DNA from: an uncultured Bacteroidales bacterium
GTDB taxonomy: Bacteria > Bacteroidota > Bacteroidia > Bacteroidales > Bacteroidaceae
Direction of reading: 5' to 3'
DNA length: 17,001 nucleotides
Assembly (NCBI GenBank): GCA_902768605.1
Contig: CACXLY010000058.1
Coordinates: 1 to 17,001, forward strand
Part shown: piece after piece, positions 7,089-14,101 of the stretch
How the letters are laid out: each line of letters opens with the position of its first letter
Numbering within the stretch: position 1 is the first letter of the stretch
The notes under the pieces: generated by a model
The model's database searches: none
Told to the model about the DNA's origin: nothing
What the model saw: the letters and a program-made list of their open reading frames with translations, nothing else
Translations under genes and position numbers: made by a program

Positions 7089-9131
7089 TCAGAATGAGAA
7101 CACAAGTTCGCCGCCTTTCTTGAGTTCCTTGACTGAGATTTGATAGTTGGGTAATGTCTTGCCGTTCCAAGTCACTCTGTATTTCTTCCCTTGCAAGGAG
7201 GAGTCAGAGGCGGTCTTGCGGATGGTGACTGTCGTCTGCTGGTCGTCGCCTAGGTGGAGCGTCACTTTGTCGAAGAGGGGAGGGAAGAGCTCGTATATGG
7301 CTTCGCCCACGACGAGCGGGTACATGCCGATGCTGGCAAACACGTACCAGGCGCTCATGGCTCCGTCGTCCTCGTCCATCTCAAAGCAATAGCCGCGGGG
7401 CTGGTTCACGAAGGCGCAGCCGATGAAGGGGGTGGGGTAGGCGTCGTTGCCGCCGTAGCGATGGGTGATGCTTTCCGTGGAGAGGGTGCGGACGATGCCG
7501 GCTGTCTCCTGCGGTATGCCGAGGCGAGCGAAGAGGAAAGGCACGTGGATGTCGGGCTCGTTGCCCTGGTTGTAGAGCTCCTCGCGGAAGAACTGCTGCA
7601 GCTGTGCGGCAAGCTTCTCCTTGCCGACGAGCTGAATCATCCGCGGCAAGTACATCGGCGCGCCCCAGCGATACTGCCAGCGCGTCCCCTGATAGAGTCC
7701 GTTGCCCTTCATCTTGGTGTAGGTCTCGTCGATGTCCTTGAACTCCTTCGGCCAGATGCTGTCGAAGATTGCCTCGCCTCGCTTTGTCCAGCGGGCGGCG
7801 TCTTCCTTCATGCCAAGTTCCTCAGCCAGTTGGCCGAGCGCCCAAAAGTCGCCGCTGGCCTCGAGGCATTGGTCGGGACTCTTCAGGCTGAGGCGTTTCA
7901 CCTCTGCCACCATGCCGGGATAGGCGTCGCGAAGCGTGGGGATACTGATGTCCTGACGGTAGGCGTCGAGCAGGGTGGCAATAGCGTGCTCTGTTCGGAC
8001 GGTCGGGACGCATTCGTAGTCGGTGCTCCAGTCCTTCTTGCCAGTAATATAAAGCTGGGAGAGCGACTGCATGATGTCGGACGAGCGACCTGCGTCGAGC
8101 AGCGTGATGAGCGGGAACTTCGTGCGATACGTGTCCCAGAGCGACCAGGAGCTGTAGTACTGGAAGCCCTTCGCCTCGTGCACCTGATTGTCCGTCCCGA
8201 GGTAGCGCGTCATCGTGCGGTCCGTCACTTGGAACGGGCTGTGGAATGTCCTATATAAAGATGTATAGAAGATGGTCTGCTGGTCTGCCGTGCCGCCTTC
8301 CACCTCGACCGTCGAGAGCAGACGTTGCCATTGGCGCTCAGCACGTTCTGTCAAGGAGTGGAAGTCCGTCCGCCATACAGCCTGCTCCGTCATCTTGTCC
8401 AACTCGTCGGCAAAGCCAGTCGAGACGACCACTCGCACCTCCACATATCGTGCCGAAAGCTCGGGGAAGGTGAGGCGCTTGCGTCCGTCGGCAATCGTGT
8501 CGAGCACGAAAGGCGAGCTCGTATAGAGGCGGTAATGCAGGAGGTAGTGTCCTCTCCTACAGGTATTTGCGCAGTCTGCAAAGCCTTGTCCCATCGTGGG
8601 CGACTTCTGCTCGAAGCTGGCGGCGTATATCTTGTCGAAGGCAGAGCGGGGGTCGAGCAGGAGGACAGCCTTCGAAGGGTCGGGGAAGGAGAAGCGCTCC
8701 ACAGCCATACGGCGGTCGGCAGTCGCGGTAAACCAGACGCCATTGCTCAGCTGGACGCTGTAATAGCCTGGCTTCGCCACTTCCGTATGCTTGATGAGGC
8801 GGACGTCCTGGCCCGTGGCATCGGGCATCAGCGAAACGTTTCCGCCGCAGCCGCTACCGCCTACTCCCGAGAGGCGGTTGATGCTGAAGCCCGATATCGC
8901 CGGCACTTCGAAGTCGTAGCCCGGGTGCTGGCGTGGCTTGCTGTCTGGGCAAACCTGAATCTGTCCGTAGGGAACCGTCGCTCCGGGCGTCATCTGGCCG
9001 AAATCGTCGGCTGTGCCCATGTAGAGGTTTACTTTGTCGAGGAGATTGTCCTGCTGGGCGTTCGCGCTCGTGCTGAATGCCAACGCAAAAAGTAGGGCGA
9101 GAGTCGGTGTTTTGAATGGCTTTATCTTCAT
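7089..9131 (-). CDS. GH92 family alpha-1,2/1,3-mannosidase-like exo-glycosidase, secreted
   Basis: A complete 680-residue protein with signal peptide MKIKPFKTPTLALLFALAFSTSANAQ. Glycoside hydrolase family 92 is an inverting, calcium-dependent family that removes mannose from N-glycans and mannans; it is greatly expanded in gut Bacteroidales. Supporting signatures in order: NLYMGT...GQMTPGATVPYGQIQV, SGFSINRLSGVGGSG, the (alpha/alpha)6 barrel entry SLWDTYRTKFPL, QYRWGAPMYL, GNEPDIHVPFLF (Glu525, in the region of the family's catalytic acid) and MDEDDGAMSAWYVF (Asp586-Asp589, in the region of the base and metal ligands). It is slightly shorter than the usual 720-760 residues. Linkage specificity is not readable. 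It is divergent from slyD and precedes the DUF4738-like lipoprotein on the same strand. No SusC/SusD pair is seen nearby. Confidence 0.9.
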   Translation of the reverse strand: MKIKPFKTPTLALLFALAFSTSANAQQDNLLDKVNLYMGTADDFGQMTPGATVPYGQIQVCPDSKPRQHPGYDFEVPAISGFSINRLSGVGGSGCGGNVSLMPDATGQDVRLIKHTEVAKPGYYSVQLSNGVWFTATADRRMAVERFSFPDPSKAVLLLDPRSAFDKIYAASFEQKSPTMGQGFADCANTCRRGHYLLHYRLYTSSPFVLDTIADGRKRLTFPELSARYVEVRVVVSTGFADELDKMTEQAVWRTDFHSLTERAERQWQRLLSTVEVEGGTADQQTIFYTSLYRTFHSPFQVTDRTMTRYLGTDNQVHEAKGFQYYSSWSLWDTYRTKFPLITLLDAGRSSDIMQSLSQLYITGKKDWSTDYECVPTVRTEHAIATLLDAYRQDISIPTLRDAYPGMVAEVKRLSLKSPDQCLEASGDFWALGQLAEELGMKEDAARWTKRGEAIFDSIWPKEFKDIDETYTKMKGNGLYQGTRWQYRWGAPMYLPRMIQLVGKEKLAAQLQQFFREELYNQGNEPDIHVPFLFARLGIPQETAGIVRTLSTESITHRYGGNDAYPTPFIGCAFVNQPRGYCFEMDEDDGAMSAWYVFASIGMYPLVVGEAIYELFPPLFDKVTLHLGDDQQTTVTIRKTASDSSLQGKKYRVTWNGKTLPNYQISVKELKKGGELVFSF

Positions 9132-9150
9132 AAGGACGTCATTTTTCGTG

Positions 9151-9158
9151 CAAAGATA
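9151..9158 (-). promoter_or_regulatory. Possible -7 element of the GH92 promoter
   Basis: CAAAGATA on the plus strand reads TATCTTTG on the minus strand, a match to TAnnTTTG. It lies 20 nt before the ATG at 9131. No good TTTG is found at the right distance, so the upstream half of the promoter is weak or diverged. Confidence 0.5.
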
Positions 9159-9164
9159 TAAAAT

Positions 9165-9258
9165 AATTCATAATTCATAGTTCATAGTTCACAGTTTTTT
9201 CATACTTTTGCACAATAAAAGATAAATTGTAAATTGTAAATCGTCAAATTGTAAATTA
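9165..9258. repeat. Two heptamer tracts in the GH92/slyD divergent gap
   Basis: Tract 1 (9165-9192) is AATTCAT twice, then AGTTCAT and AGTTCAC. Tract 2 (9223-9258) is TAAATTG twice, TAAATCG, an eight-base TCAAATTG, and TAAATTA. Together with the slyD -7 box between them, they fill the gap between the two divergent genes. Confidence 0.75.
9203..9210 (+). promoter_or_regulatory. Possible -7 element of the slyD promoter
   Basis: TACTTTTG matches TAnnTTTG and lies 53 bp upstream of the slyD ATG. No clear TTTG stands 19-21 bp upstream, where the heptamer tract lies, so the call rests on the -7 element alone. Confidence 0.5.
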
Positions 9259-9263
9259 AGAAT

Positions 9264-9827
9264 ATGTCAAAGGAGAACCAAAACAAGTACATCGCCGTGA
9301 TGTATAAGCTCTACACCGACGGCACGGACGGCAAGCCCGAACTGATTGAAGAAACTGCTGAAGGCGATCCCTTCATCTTCATAAGCGCTCTGGGCATGAC
9401 GCTCGACGCTTTCGAGTCGCAGATTGTGCCTCTCATGGTGGGCGACAAGTTCGATTTCACGCTCGCTCCGAACGATGCCTACGGCGATTATGACGAGGCA
9501 GGCAAACAGGCCCTTCCGCGCAAGGCGTTCGAAATAAACGGCAAACTCGACCCGCGCTTCATCTTCGAGGGGGCTGTCGTGCCTCTCTCAAGTGCCGACG
9601 GCGCACGCTTCAACGGGACGATTGTCGAGATAGGCGAGGAGTCGGTGACCGTCGACCTCAATCATCCCCTTGCCGGCAAGAGCCTGAACTTCGTGGGCTC
9701 TGTGGTCGAGACGCGCGAGGCGACGAACGATGAGATACGCGACGCCCTCAACCAGATTACGGGTTGCGGTGGCGGCTGCGGCGGCTGCGGAGGCGGAGAT
9801 TGCGAGGGATGCGGCGGCTGCAAATAG
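9264..9827 (+). CDS. slyD: SlyD-type FKBP peptidyl-prolyl isomerase with Cys-rich metal-binding tail
   Basis: A 187-residue protein close in length to E. coli SlyD (196). The FKBP fold is split by the insert-in-flap domain: KYIAVMYKLYTDGTDGKPEL...LIEETAEGDPFIFI, then DKFDFTLAPNDAYGDYDE, then the insert (FEGAVVPLSSADGARFNGTIVEI), then the hallmark DLNHPLAGKSLNF. The tail (about residues 167-187) is almost only Gly and Cys, with six Cys, and fits nickel or zinc binding. SlyD acts in the cytoplasm as a prolyl isomerase, chaperone and metal donor. The tail here uses Cys and has no His, unlike the His/Cys mix of E. coli. The start at 9264 follows a short AT-rich leader; no strong Shine-Dalgarno is seen, which is normal in Bacteroidota. 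Confidence 0.93.
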   Translation: MSKENQNKYIAVMYKLYTDGTDGKPELIEETAEGDPFIFISALGMTLDAFESQIVPLMVGDKFDFTLAPNDAYGDYDEAGKQALPRKAFEINGKLDPRFIFEGAVVPLSSADGARFNGTIVEIGEESVTVDLNHPLAGKSLNFVGSVVETREATNDEIRDALNQITGCGGGCGGCGGGDCEGCGGCK

Positions 9828-9864
9828 AGCCATCTTGGCCAGCGACGACAATTGAAATTAAAAA

Positions 9865-10554
9865 ATGGCAACAATGAAACGACATTTCTCATTACCCCAT
9901 TCACTTGTTCTCTTGTTCACCTGTTCTCTGATTTTCTTCTTCTCGTTCAGCCATGCTTGCGCCAAGAAGGTGAAACTGACCATCGACGGGAAGGTCTACT
10001 CCACGCAAACCAGGCTCTACCTCATCATCAACGAGGACATCGAAAATGCCCAGCAGCTCCCCATCGAGGACAGGCATTTCTCGGTCACCGTTGAGGTGCC
10101 GCGCGACGCATTCGTGCGCATCCACGACTACAAGGAATGGCCTGAGCGCAGTGCCTTCGTCCTCATCCCCGACAGCCGCCACATCAGCATCGACTGGACA
10201 GATGGCACCATCGAGGGCTCTCCCAAGTCGAAGGAGCTGCAACTGATCTGCCGGCAAGTAGCCCAGGAAGGTCCGGGAAATTTCCATGTCGACGTGTTCT
10301 CCGACGACAAGGAGGCATGGGCAGAGGCACGCGCACAGGAAAAAATCATGCGCGACAAAATGCAAATGATGCAAATCAACACGATAGAGCGCGTCATCAA
10401 GGAAAACAACAACAACAACTTCCCCGCATGGATAGTCTATTGCTACCAATCGCTCCTTGAAGGCCCGTTCCGCCACATCATCGACGCGAACAAGAACCAC
10501 AAGTGGGCAAAGCACACCATCATCAAAAAATCTGGGGTGCTGGACAAACCATAG
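9865..10554 (+). CDS. Secreted DUF4369-like protein without thioredoxin domain
   Basis: A protein of up to 229 residues with a signal peptide ([17 protein letters not shown]...SHACA). Translation could begin at ATG 9865 or ATG 9874 (MKRHFS), and the second gives a more typical signal start. The mature N-terminal domain (about residues 35-125: [56 protein letters not shown]) has the pattern of DUF4369, the beta domain that usually precedes a thioredoxin fold in Bacteroidota TlpA-like proteins. The C-terminal half is helical and charged, with a run of five Asn ([11 protein letters not shown]) encoded by AAC repeats. It has no CxxC and no thioredoxin fold, although FPAWIVYCY resembles the helical region found after DUF4369. 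Function unknown. It lies 37 bp after slyD and may be co-transcribed with it. Confidence 0.72.
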   Translation: MATMKRHFSLPHSLVLLFTCSLIFFFSFSHACAKKVKLTIDGKVYSTQTRLYLIINEDIENAQQLPIEDRHFSVTVEVPRDAFVRIHDYKEWPERSAFVLIPDSRHISIDWTDGTIEGSPKSKELQLICRQVAQEGPGNFHVDVFSDDKEAWAEARAQEKIMRDKMQMMQINTIERVIKENNNNNFPAWIVYCYQSLLEGPFRHIIDANKNHKWAKHTIIKKSGVLDKP

Positions 10555-10702
10555 GCCTGCCCTCGTCATCACCTTTGCCACAGAGGGATGCCAATCGCCG
10601 CGTGCAAAAAAACAGGCGATAAAGGACAACAGAACAGGCCATCATTTGGTTGAAGGTCGCACAGACACGCCAGCAAGAGTGGCAACAAAAAGTAAGAAAA
10701 GC

Positions 10703-11779
10703 ATGAACTCATTAGGACAGATTTTCCGCCTTACCTCTTTCGGCGAGAGTCACGGCGCTGGCATCGGAGGTGTCATCGATGGCATGCCTGCGGGCATCGA
10801 GGTCGATACGGCTTTCATTCAAAGCGAGTTAGCCCGTCGCAAGCCCGGGCAGAGCAACCTCACGACGGCTCGCAAGGAGGACGATGAAGTGGAGCTGCTG
10901 AGCGGCATCTTCGAGGGCAAGACGACGGGAACGCCCATCGGTTTCCTCGTTCGCAATACCAATCAGCACAGCCAGGACTACGAGAACATGCGAAATGTGT
11001 TCCGCCCCTCGCATGCCGACTTTACCTACGAGCAGAAGTACGGCATTCGCGACCATCGCGGTGGCGGTCGCAGCTCGGCGCGCGAAACGATAAGTCGCGT
11101 CGTGGCTGGTGCCTTCGCCAAGCTCGCCCTTCGTCGGCTTGGCATCTGCATCAAGGCTTACACGCAGCAGGTGGGCGACATCGTTTTGCCCGGCTCCTAC
11201 CTCGACTACAATCTCGATGTGGCCGAGCAGAATGCCGTGCGTTGCCCTGATGCCGATGTGGCAGAAAAGATGGCGCAACTCATTATGAAGGTCAAGGCGG
11301 AGGGTGATACAGTCGGAGGCGTTATTTCTTGTGTCATAAAAGGTTGTCCTATTGGACTTGGAGAACCGGTTTATGATAAGTTGCAGGCGAAATTGGGTGC
11401 TGCGATGCTCAGTATCAATGCAGTAAAAGGCTTCGAATACGGCCTCGGTTTCGCTGGAGCAAGTGGCCGGGGCAGCGAGCAAAACGACATCTTTGTGCCG
11501 GACGGCAATGGCGGCATCACGACGAAAACGAACAACAGTGGCGGCATCCAGGGAGGCATTTCAAACGGACAGGACATCTACTTCCGCGTTGCCTTTAAGC
11601 CCGTCGCCACCTTGCTTATGGAACAAGATACTGTTGACAGTCAAGGTAATGCGACAAAACTGACTGCCCGTGGCCGTCACGACGCGTGTGTCTTGCCGCG
11701 AGCTGTGCCCGTCGTGGAGGCAATGGCTGCCATCACAATCCTCGACGCATATTTGCTCAGCAAGTCACCCCGCATTTAA
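10703..11779 (+). CDS. aroC: Chorismate synthase
   Basis: This enzyme makes chorismate from 5-enolpyruvylshikimate-3-phosphate using reduced FMN, the last common step of aromatic amino acid and menaquinone-precursor synthesis in the cytoplasm. I place the start at ATG 10703 ([18 protein letters not shown]), giving 358 residues, the usual family length. The open frame extends 82 codons upstream over the end of the preceding gene but looks non-coding there. Signatures: FGESHG (His17 region), [30 protein letters not shown], and the C-terminal [18 protein letters not shown]. The 148-bp gap to the previous gene has a short hairpin (ATCGCC/GGCGAT) and no clear promoter. Confidence 0.95.
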   Translation: MNSLGQIFRLTSFGESHGAGIGGVIDGMPAGIEVDTAFIQSELARRKPGQSNLTTARKEDDEVELLSGIFEGKTTGTPIGFLVRNTNQHSQDYENMRNVFRPSHADFTYEQKYGIRDHRGGGRSSARETISRVVAGAFAKLALRRLGICIKAYTQQVGDIVLPGSYLDYNLDVAEQNAVRCPDADVAEKMAQLIMKVKAEGDTVGGVISCVIKGCPIGLGEPVYDKLQAKLGAAMLSINAVKGFEYGLGFAGASGRGSEQNDIFVPDGNGGITTKTNNSGGIQGGISNGQDIYFRVAFKPVATLLMEQDTVDSQGNATKLTARGRHDACVLPRAVPVVEAMAAITILDAYLLSKSPRI

Positions 11780-11787
11780 GATATATT

Positions 11788-12016
11788 CTAAGGAGTCATG
11801 GAGTTGAGGAGTTATTTTCAGAAGATACTCCTTTACTCCTAAACTCCTTAGCCAAAGAAATTATTTCTAAGGAGTCAAGGAGTTGAGGAGTTTTTTTTTT
11901 CAGAAGGGACTCCTTTACTCCCCAACTCCTTAGCCAAAGAATTTATTTACAAGGAATCAAGGTGTTATGGAGTATCTTCTGAAAAACTAAAACTCCTCTC
12001 CTCCTAAACTCCTTAG
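11788..12016. repeat. Imperfect-palindrome array A, upstream of the GxxExxY gene (3 units)
   Basis: The units lie at 11788-11851, 11867-11933 and 11950-12016, separated by 15-16 bp (CCAAAGAA then AT-rich). Typical unit: CTAAGGAGT, two unpaired bases, AGGAGT, two unpaired bases, AGGAGT, a T-rich loop with CAGAAG, then ACTCCT, two bases, ACTCCT, two bases, ACTCCTTAG. Three short stems are thus separated by 2x2 internal loops. Left linkers (CA, TG) differ from right linkers (TT, AA), so each palindrome has a direction. In unit 3 the left arm is degraded and the loop reads TATCTTCTGAAAA, the reverse complement of the unit 1 loop, while the outer arms keep their orientation. Confidence 0.93.
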
Positions 12017-12032
12017 ACAGAAAAAAAAGAAA

Positions 12033-12419
12033 ATGGACAGAAACTATACATATCGCCTGCTGAAGTGCCTCTACGAGGTACACAGCCAGTTGGGGCCAGG
12101 CCTCCTGGAGAGCATTTACGAAGAGGCTGTCGCCAATGAACTCACAGCACAAGGCTTTCGTGTGGAGCGCCAAGTGCCTGTTCCTGTCTTTTACAAGGGC
12201 GAGCGTCTGCAGAACGACCTGCGTCTCGACCTCATAGTTGATGACCGCATAATCCTCGAACTTAAGAGTGTCACCGAGTATCGCAAACTCTTCGAGAAGC
12301 AGCTCTACACCTACCTCGTGCTGAAGAACTGTGAAATGGGCTATGTTGTCAATTTTAATGAGGAGTCTCTGCAGGACGGCATCCATACAGTGTATAACTC
12401 TCGCTACACCAATCTCTAA
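12033..12419 (+). CDS. GxxExxY family protein, PD-(D/E)XK nuclease-like
   Basis: A 128-residue protein. The name motif is at residues 23-29 (GLLESIY). The nuclease-fold core follows: LRLDLIVDDRIILELKS gives Asp66, Glu76 and Lys78, and Gln90 comes in EKQLYTYL, so the D-x(n)-E-x-K site typical of this superfamily (Pfam PDDEXK_3) looks intact. Nuclease activity is inferred from the fold; I know of no defined role. The gene starts 16 bp after palindrome unit 3 (array A). Its stop TAA (12417-12419) lies inside the CTAAGGA start of the next, truncated unit. The gene is thus embedded in the repeat family with no other gene in the island. Members of this family are often present in several copies per genome. 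Confidence 0.88.
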   Translation: MDRNYTYRLLKCLYEVHSQLGPGLLESIYEEAVANELTAQGFRVERQVPVPVFYKGERLQNDLRLDLIVDDRIILELKSVTEYRKLFEKQLYTYLVLKNCEMGYVVNFNEESLQDGIHTVYNSRYTNL

Positions 12420-12451
12420 GGAAGAATGTCTCTCTACTCCAAACTCCTTAG
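12416..12451. repeat. Truncated palindrome unit at the 3' end of the GxxExxY gene
   Basis: This starts CTAAGGA, lacks the other left-arm blocks, and continues into a loop-like AGAATGTC and a short right arm TACTCC...ACTCCTTAG. It gives the nuclease-like gene its stop codon and marks a sharp junction between gene and repeat array. Confidence 0.8.
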
Positions 12452-12464
12452 CTAATATCTATTT

Positions 12465-13091
12465 CTAAGGAGTCAAGGAGTCAAGGATTTTTTCATAAGG
12501 GACTCCTTTGCTCCTAAACTCCTTAGACATGAAAAAGTTCCGGTCGCCCCAAACAATCTCTAAGGAGTCAAGGAGTTTTTTTTCAGAAGTCTCCTTTACT
12601 CCTAAACTCCTTAGACAAAAAAAGTTGCACTCGCCCCAAACTATCTCTAAGGAGTCAAGGAGTTGAGGAGTTATTTCAGAAGTCTCCTTTACTCCTAAAC
12701 TCCTTGGACATGAAAAAGTCCCGGTCGCCCCAAACAATCTCTAAGGAGTCAAGGAGTCAAGGAGTTTTTTTCAGAAGTCTCCTTTACTCCTAAACTCCTT
12801 AGACATAATAATAACGTTGCAGTCGCCCCAAACTATTTCTAAGGAGTCGAGGAGTCAAGGAGTTTTTCATAAGGGACTCCTTTGCTCCTAAACTCCTTAG
12901 ACATAATAATAACGTTGCAGTCGCCCCAAACTATCTCTAAGGAGTCCTGGAGTCAAGGAGTTTTTCATAAGGGACTCCTTTACTTCTAAACTCCTTAGAC
13001 AAAAAAAGTCCCCGTCGCCCCAAACAATCTCTAAGGAGTCAAGGAGTTGAGGAGTTATTTCAGAAGTCTCCTTTACTCCTAAACTCCTTAG
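12465..13091. repeat. Imperfect-palindrome array B, seven units of about 95 bp period
   Basis: The hairpin units lie at 12465-12526, 12560-12614, 12647-12707, 12741-12802, 12839-12900, 12937-12998 and 13031-13091. Each starts CTAAGGAGT and ends ACTCCTTAG, except the third, which ends CTTGG. Period is 87-98 bp. The 32-36 bp between units is also conserved and always contains TCGCCCCAAAC then AATCT, TATCT or TATTT; the first part varies (ACATGAAAAAG, ACAAAAAAAG or ACATAATAATAACG). Two loop types alternate: CATAAGGGACTCC (units 1, 5, 6) and CAGAAGTCTCC (units 2, 3, 4, 7). Unit 2 has lost one octamer block from its left arm. No gene was found across these 700 bp. Confidence 0.93.
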
Positions 13092-13101
13092 ACAGAAATA
13101 T

Positions 13102-13128
13102 GCTCCTTAAACATAGTGCTCAAGGAGT
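13102..13128. terminator. Small inverted repeat at the end of the second EEP gene
   Basis: GCTCCTT and AAGGAGT face each other across a 13-nt loop (ACTCC and GGAGT cores in the opposite order from the array units). It overlaps the stop of the minus-strand EEP gene, which reads into it, and may be a derived repeat half acting as a weak terminator. No U-run follows. Confidence 0.35.
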
Positions 13129-14076
13129 CTTATCTTTATGCAAGTCAACCCAAATGGGCAGGTGATCACTAACGCCTCCCTTGTAGATAGGACCTTGGAA
13201 GGTGCGCTTCGGCGTGCCTTTCTCGTTCAGAAGAAACGGGAAGTGTCCTACAGTAACTCTTTTCTCAATATAAGGCAAAAGGCTGGGACTGACGAAGATA
13301 TGGTCGAGAAATCCCCATAGTTTTTGGAAGTAATAAGTGCCTTGTGCCTGCTGCAATTCCTTGCGACCTTGTGGCATGAGGGAGGTCAGCCGCTTGTTGA
13401 TGTTGCGAAAGATATTGTCGCCGGGCTCGGCATTGAAGTCGCCCATCAGCAGAATGCTTTTGCCCTCAAGTCCGTCGAGCAAAGTGCATAGCGTCGCGAC
13501 CGCAAGCCGGCGATGCCTTTCGCCTTTCTGCCCGCTGTTGGCTCGGCTGGGCAGATGCAATATAATAATATGTAATGTGTCGGGAATCGAAGGGCATAGC
13601 CCCCAGGCATGCAGGATGTCGCGGGTCGGATTGAAGCCGTGCTCCTTCGACGGAACGTGCACGGCGTTGTGCCCAAGCAGGCTAAACTGCAGGGAATCGT
13701 AGAGCATAGCGACGTCAACGCCTCGCCTGTCCGGTCCTTCCTCGTGGAGATACGAATAGCGAGCCCTGCGAAGCGGGCTGCGGCGGGTGAGGTCGCGAAG
13801 CACCGTGTCGTTCTCCACCTCGCACATTCCAATGACCATCGGCCATTCGTCGTCGCCCGCAATGGCTGCAATGGTGCGCGACAGGTCGTCGAGCTTCTTC
13901 CAGTAGCGCCCTTTTGTCCAATGGTAAGTGCCTTCCGGCAAGAACTCCCGATCCTCCTTGAGCGAGTCGTGCTGGCAATCGAAGAGGTTCTCGACGTTCC
14001 ACCAGACAATGCGCTGAGCCCTTACTGTGAGGCAAAGACAAGTCAGGATGAGAAGAAGGAACACAGAATTTTTCAC
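13120..14076 (-). CDS. Secreted EEP-family protein (endonuclease/exonuclease/phosphatase)
   Basis: A 318-residue protein with signal peptide MKNSVFLLLILTCLCLTVRAQ. The whole mature part is one EEP domain: IVWWNVENLFD (Asn27), MCEVENDTVLRDL (catalytic Glu), GVDVAMLYDS, HIIILHLPSRAN, LLMGDFNAEPGDN, WGFLDHIFVS and GGVSDHLPIWVD (Asp-His pair). It matches a Bacteroidales group of exported EEP proteins annotated as endonucleases; the substrate is unknown and could be nucleic acid or a phosphoester. It starts 25 bp after the stop of the VirE-type gene on the same strand, so the two are probably co-transcribed. The last codons (KTP and the stop at 13120) lie in repeat-derived AAGGAGT DNA, which suggests the repeat array invaded or replaced the original 3' end. 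Confidence 0.88.
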   Translation of the reverse strand: MKNSVFLLLILTCLCLTVRAQRIVWWNVENLFDCQHDSLKEDREFLPEGTYHWTKGRYWKKLDDLSRTIAAIAGDDEWPMVIGMCEVENDTVLRDLTRRSPLRRARYSYLHEEGPDRRGVDVAMLYDSLQFSLLGHNAVHVPSKEHGFNPTRDILHAWGLCPSIPDTLHIIILHLPSRANSGQKGERHRRLAVATLCTLLDGLEGKSILLMGDFNAEPGDNIFRNINKRLTSLMPQGRKELQQAQGTYYFQKLWGFLDHIFVSPSLLPYIEKRVTVGHFPFLLNEKGTPKRTFQGPIYKGGVSDHLPIWVDLHKDKTP

Positions 14077-14101
14077 GATAGTTTCTGAGATAATTAGACT
14101 T

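Noticed and set aside
7016..7105. Longer N-terminus for the DUF4738-like lipoprotein
   Set aside because: It would bury the lipoprotein signal 30 residues inside the protein and overlap the GH92 stop.
7254..8258. Plus-strand 334-codon frame opposite GH92
   Set aside because: Antisense shadow of a recognised glycosidase.
10457..10702. Longer N-terminus for chorismate synthase
   Set aside because: The first 82 codons overlap the previous gene and have no family similarity; [10 protein letters not shown] is the normal start.
12465..12737. Minus-strand 90-codon frame in the palindrome array
   Set aside because: It is a translation of repeat units (the KETSE and LLDSLEIVW blocks recur) with no independent support.
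12465..13091. CRISPR array with 62-bp repeats and about 35-bp spacers
   Set aside because: The spacers are nearly identical to each other, the repeats are long multi-stem palindromes, and there is no cas gene.
11788..13091. Integron attC array
   Set aside because: There are no cassettes between units, no integrase gene and no clear attC core ends; only the imperfect-hairpin principle is shared.
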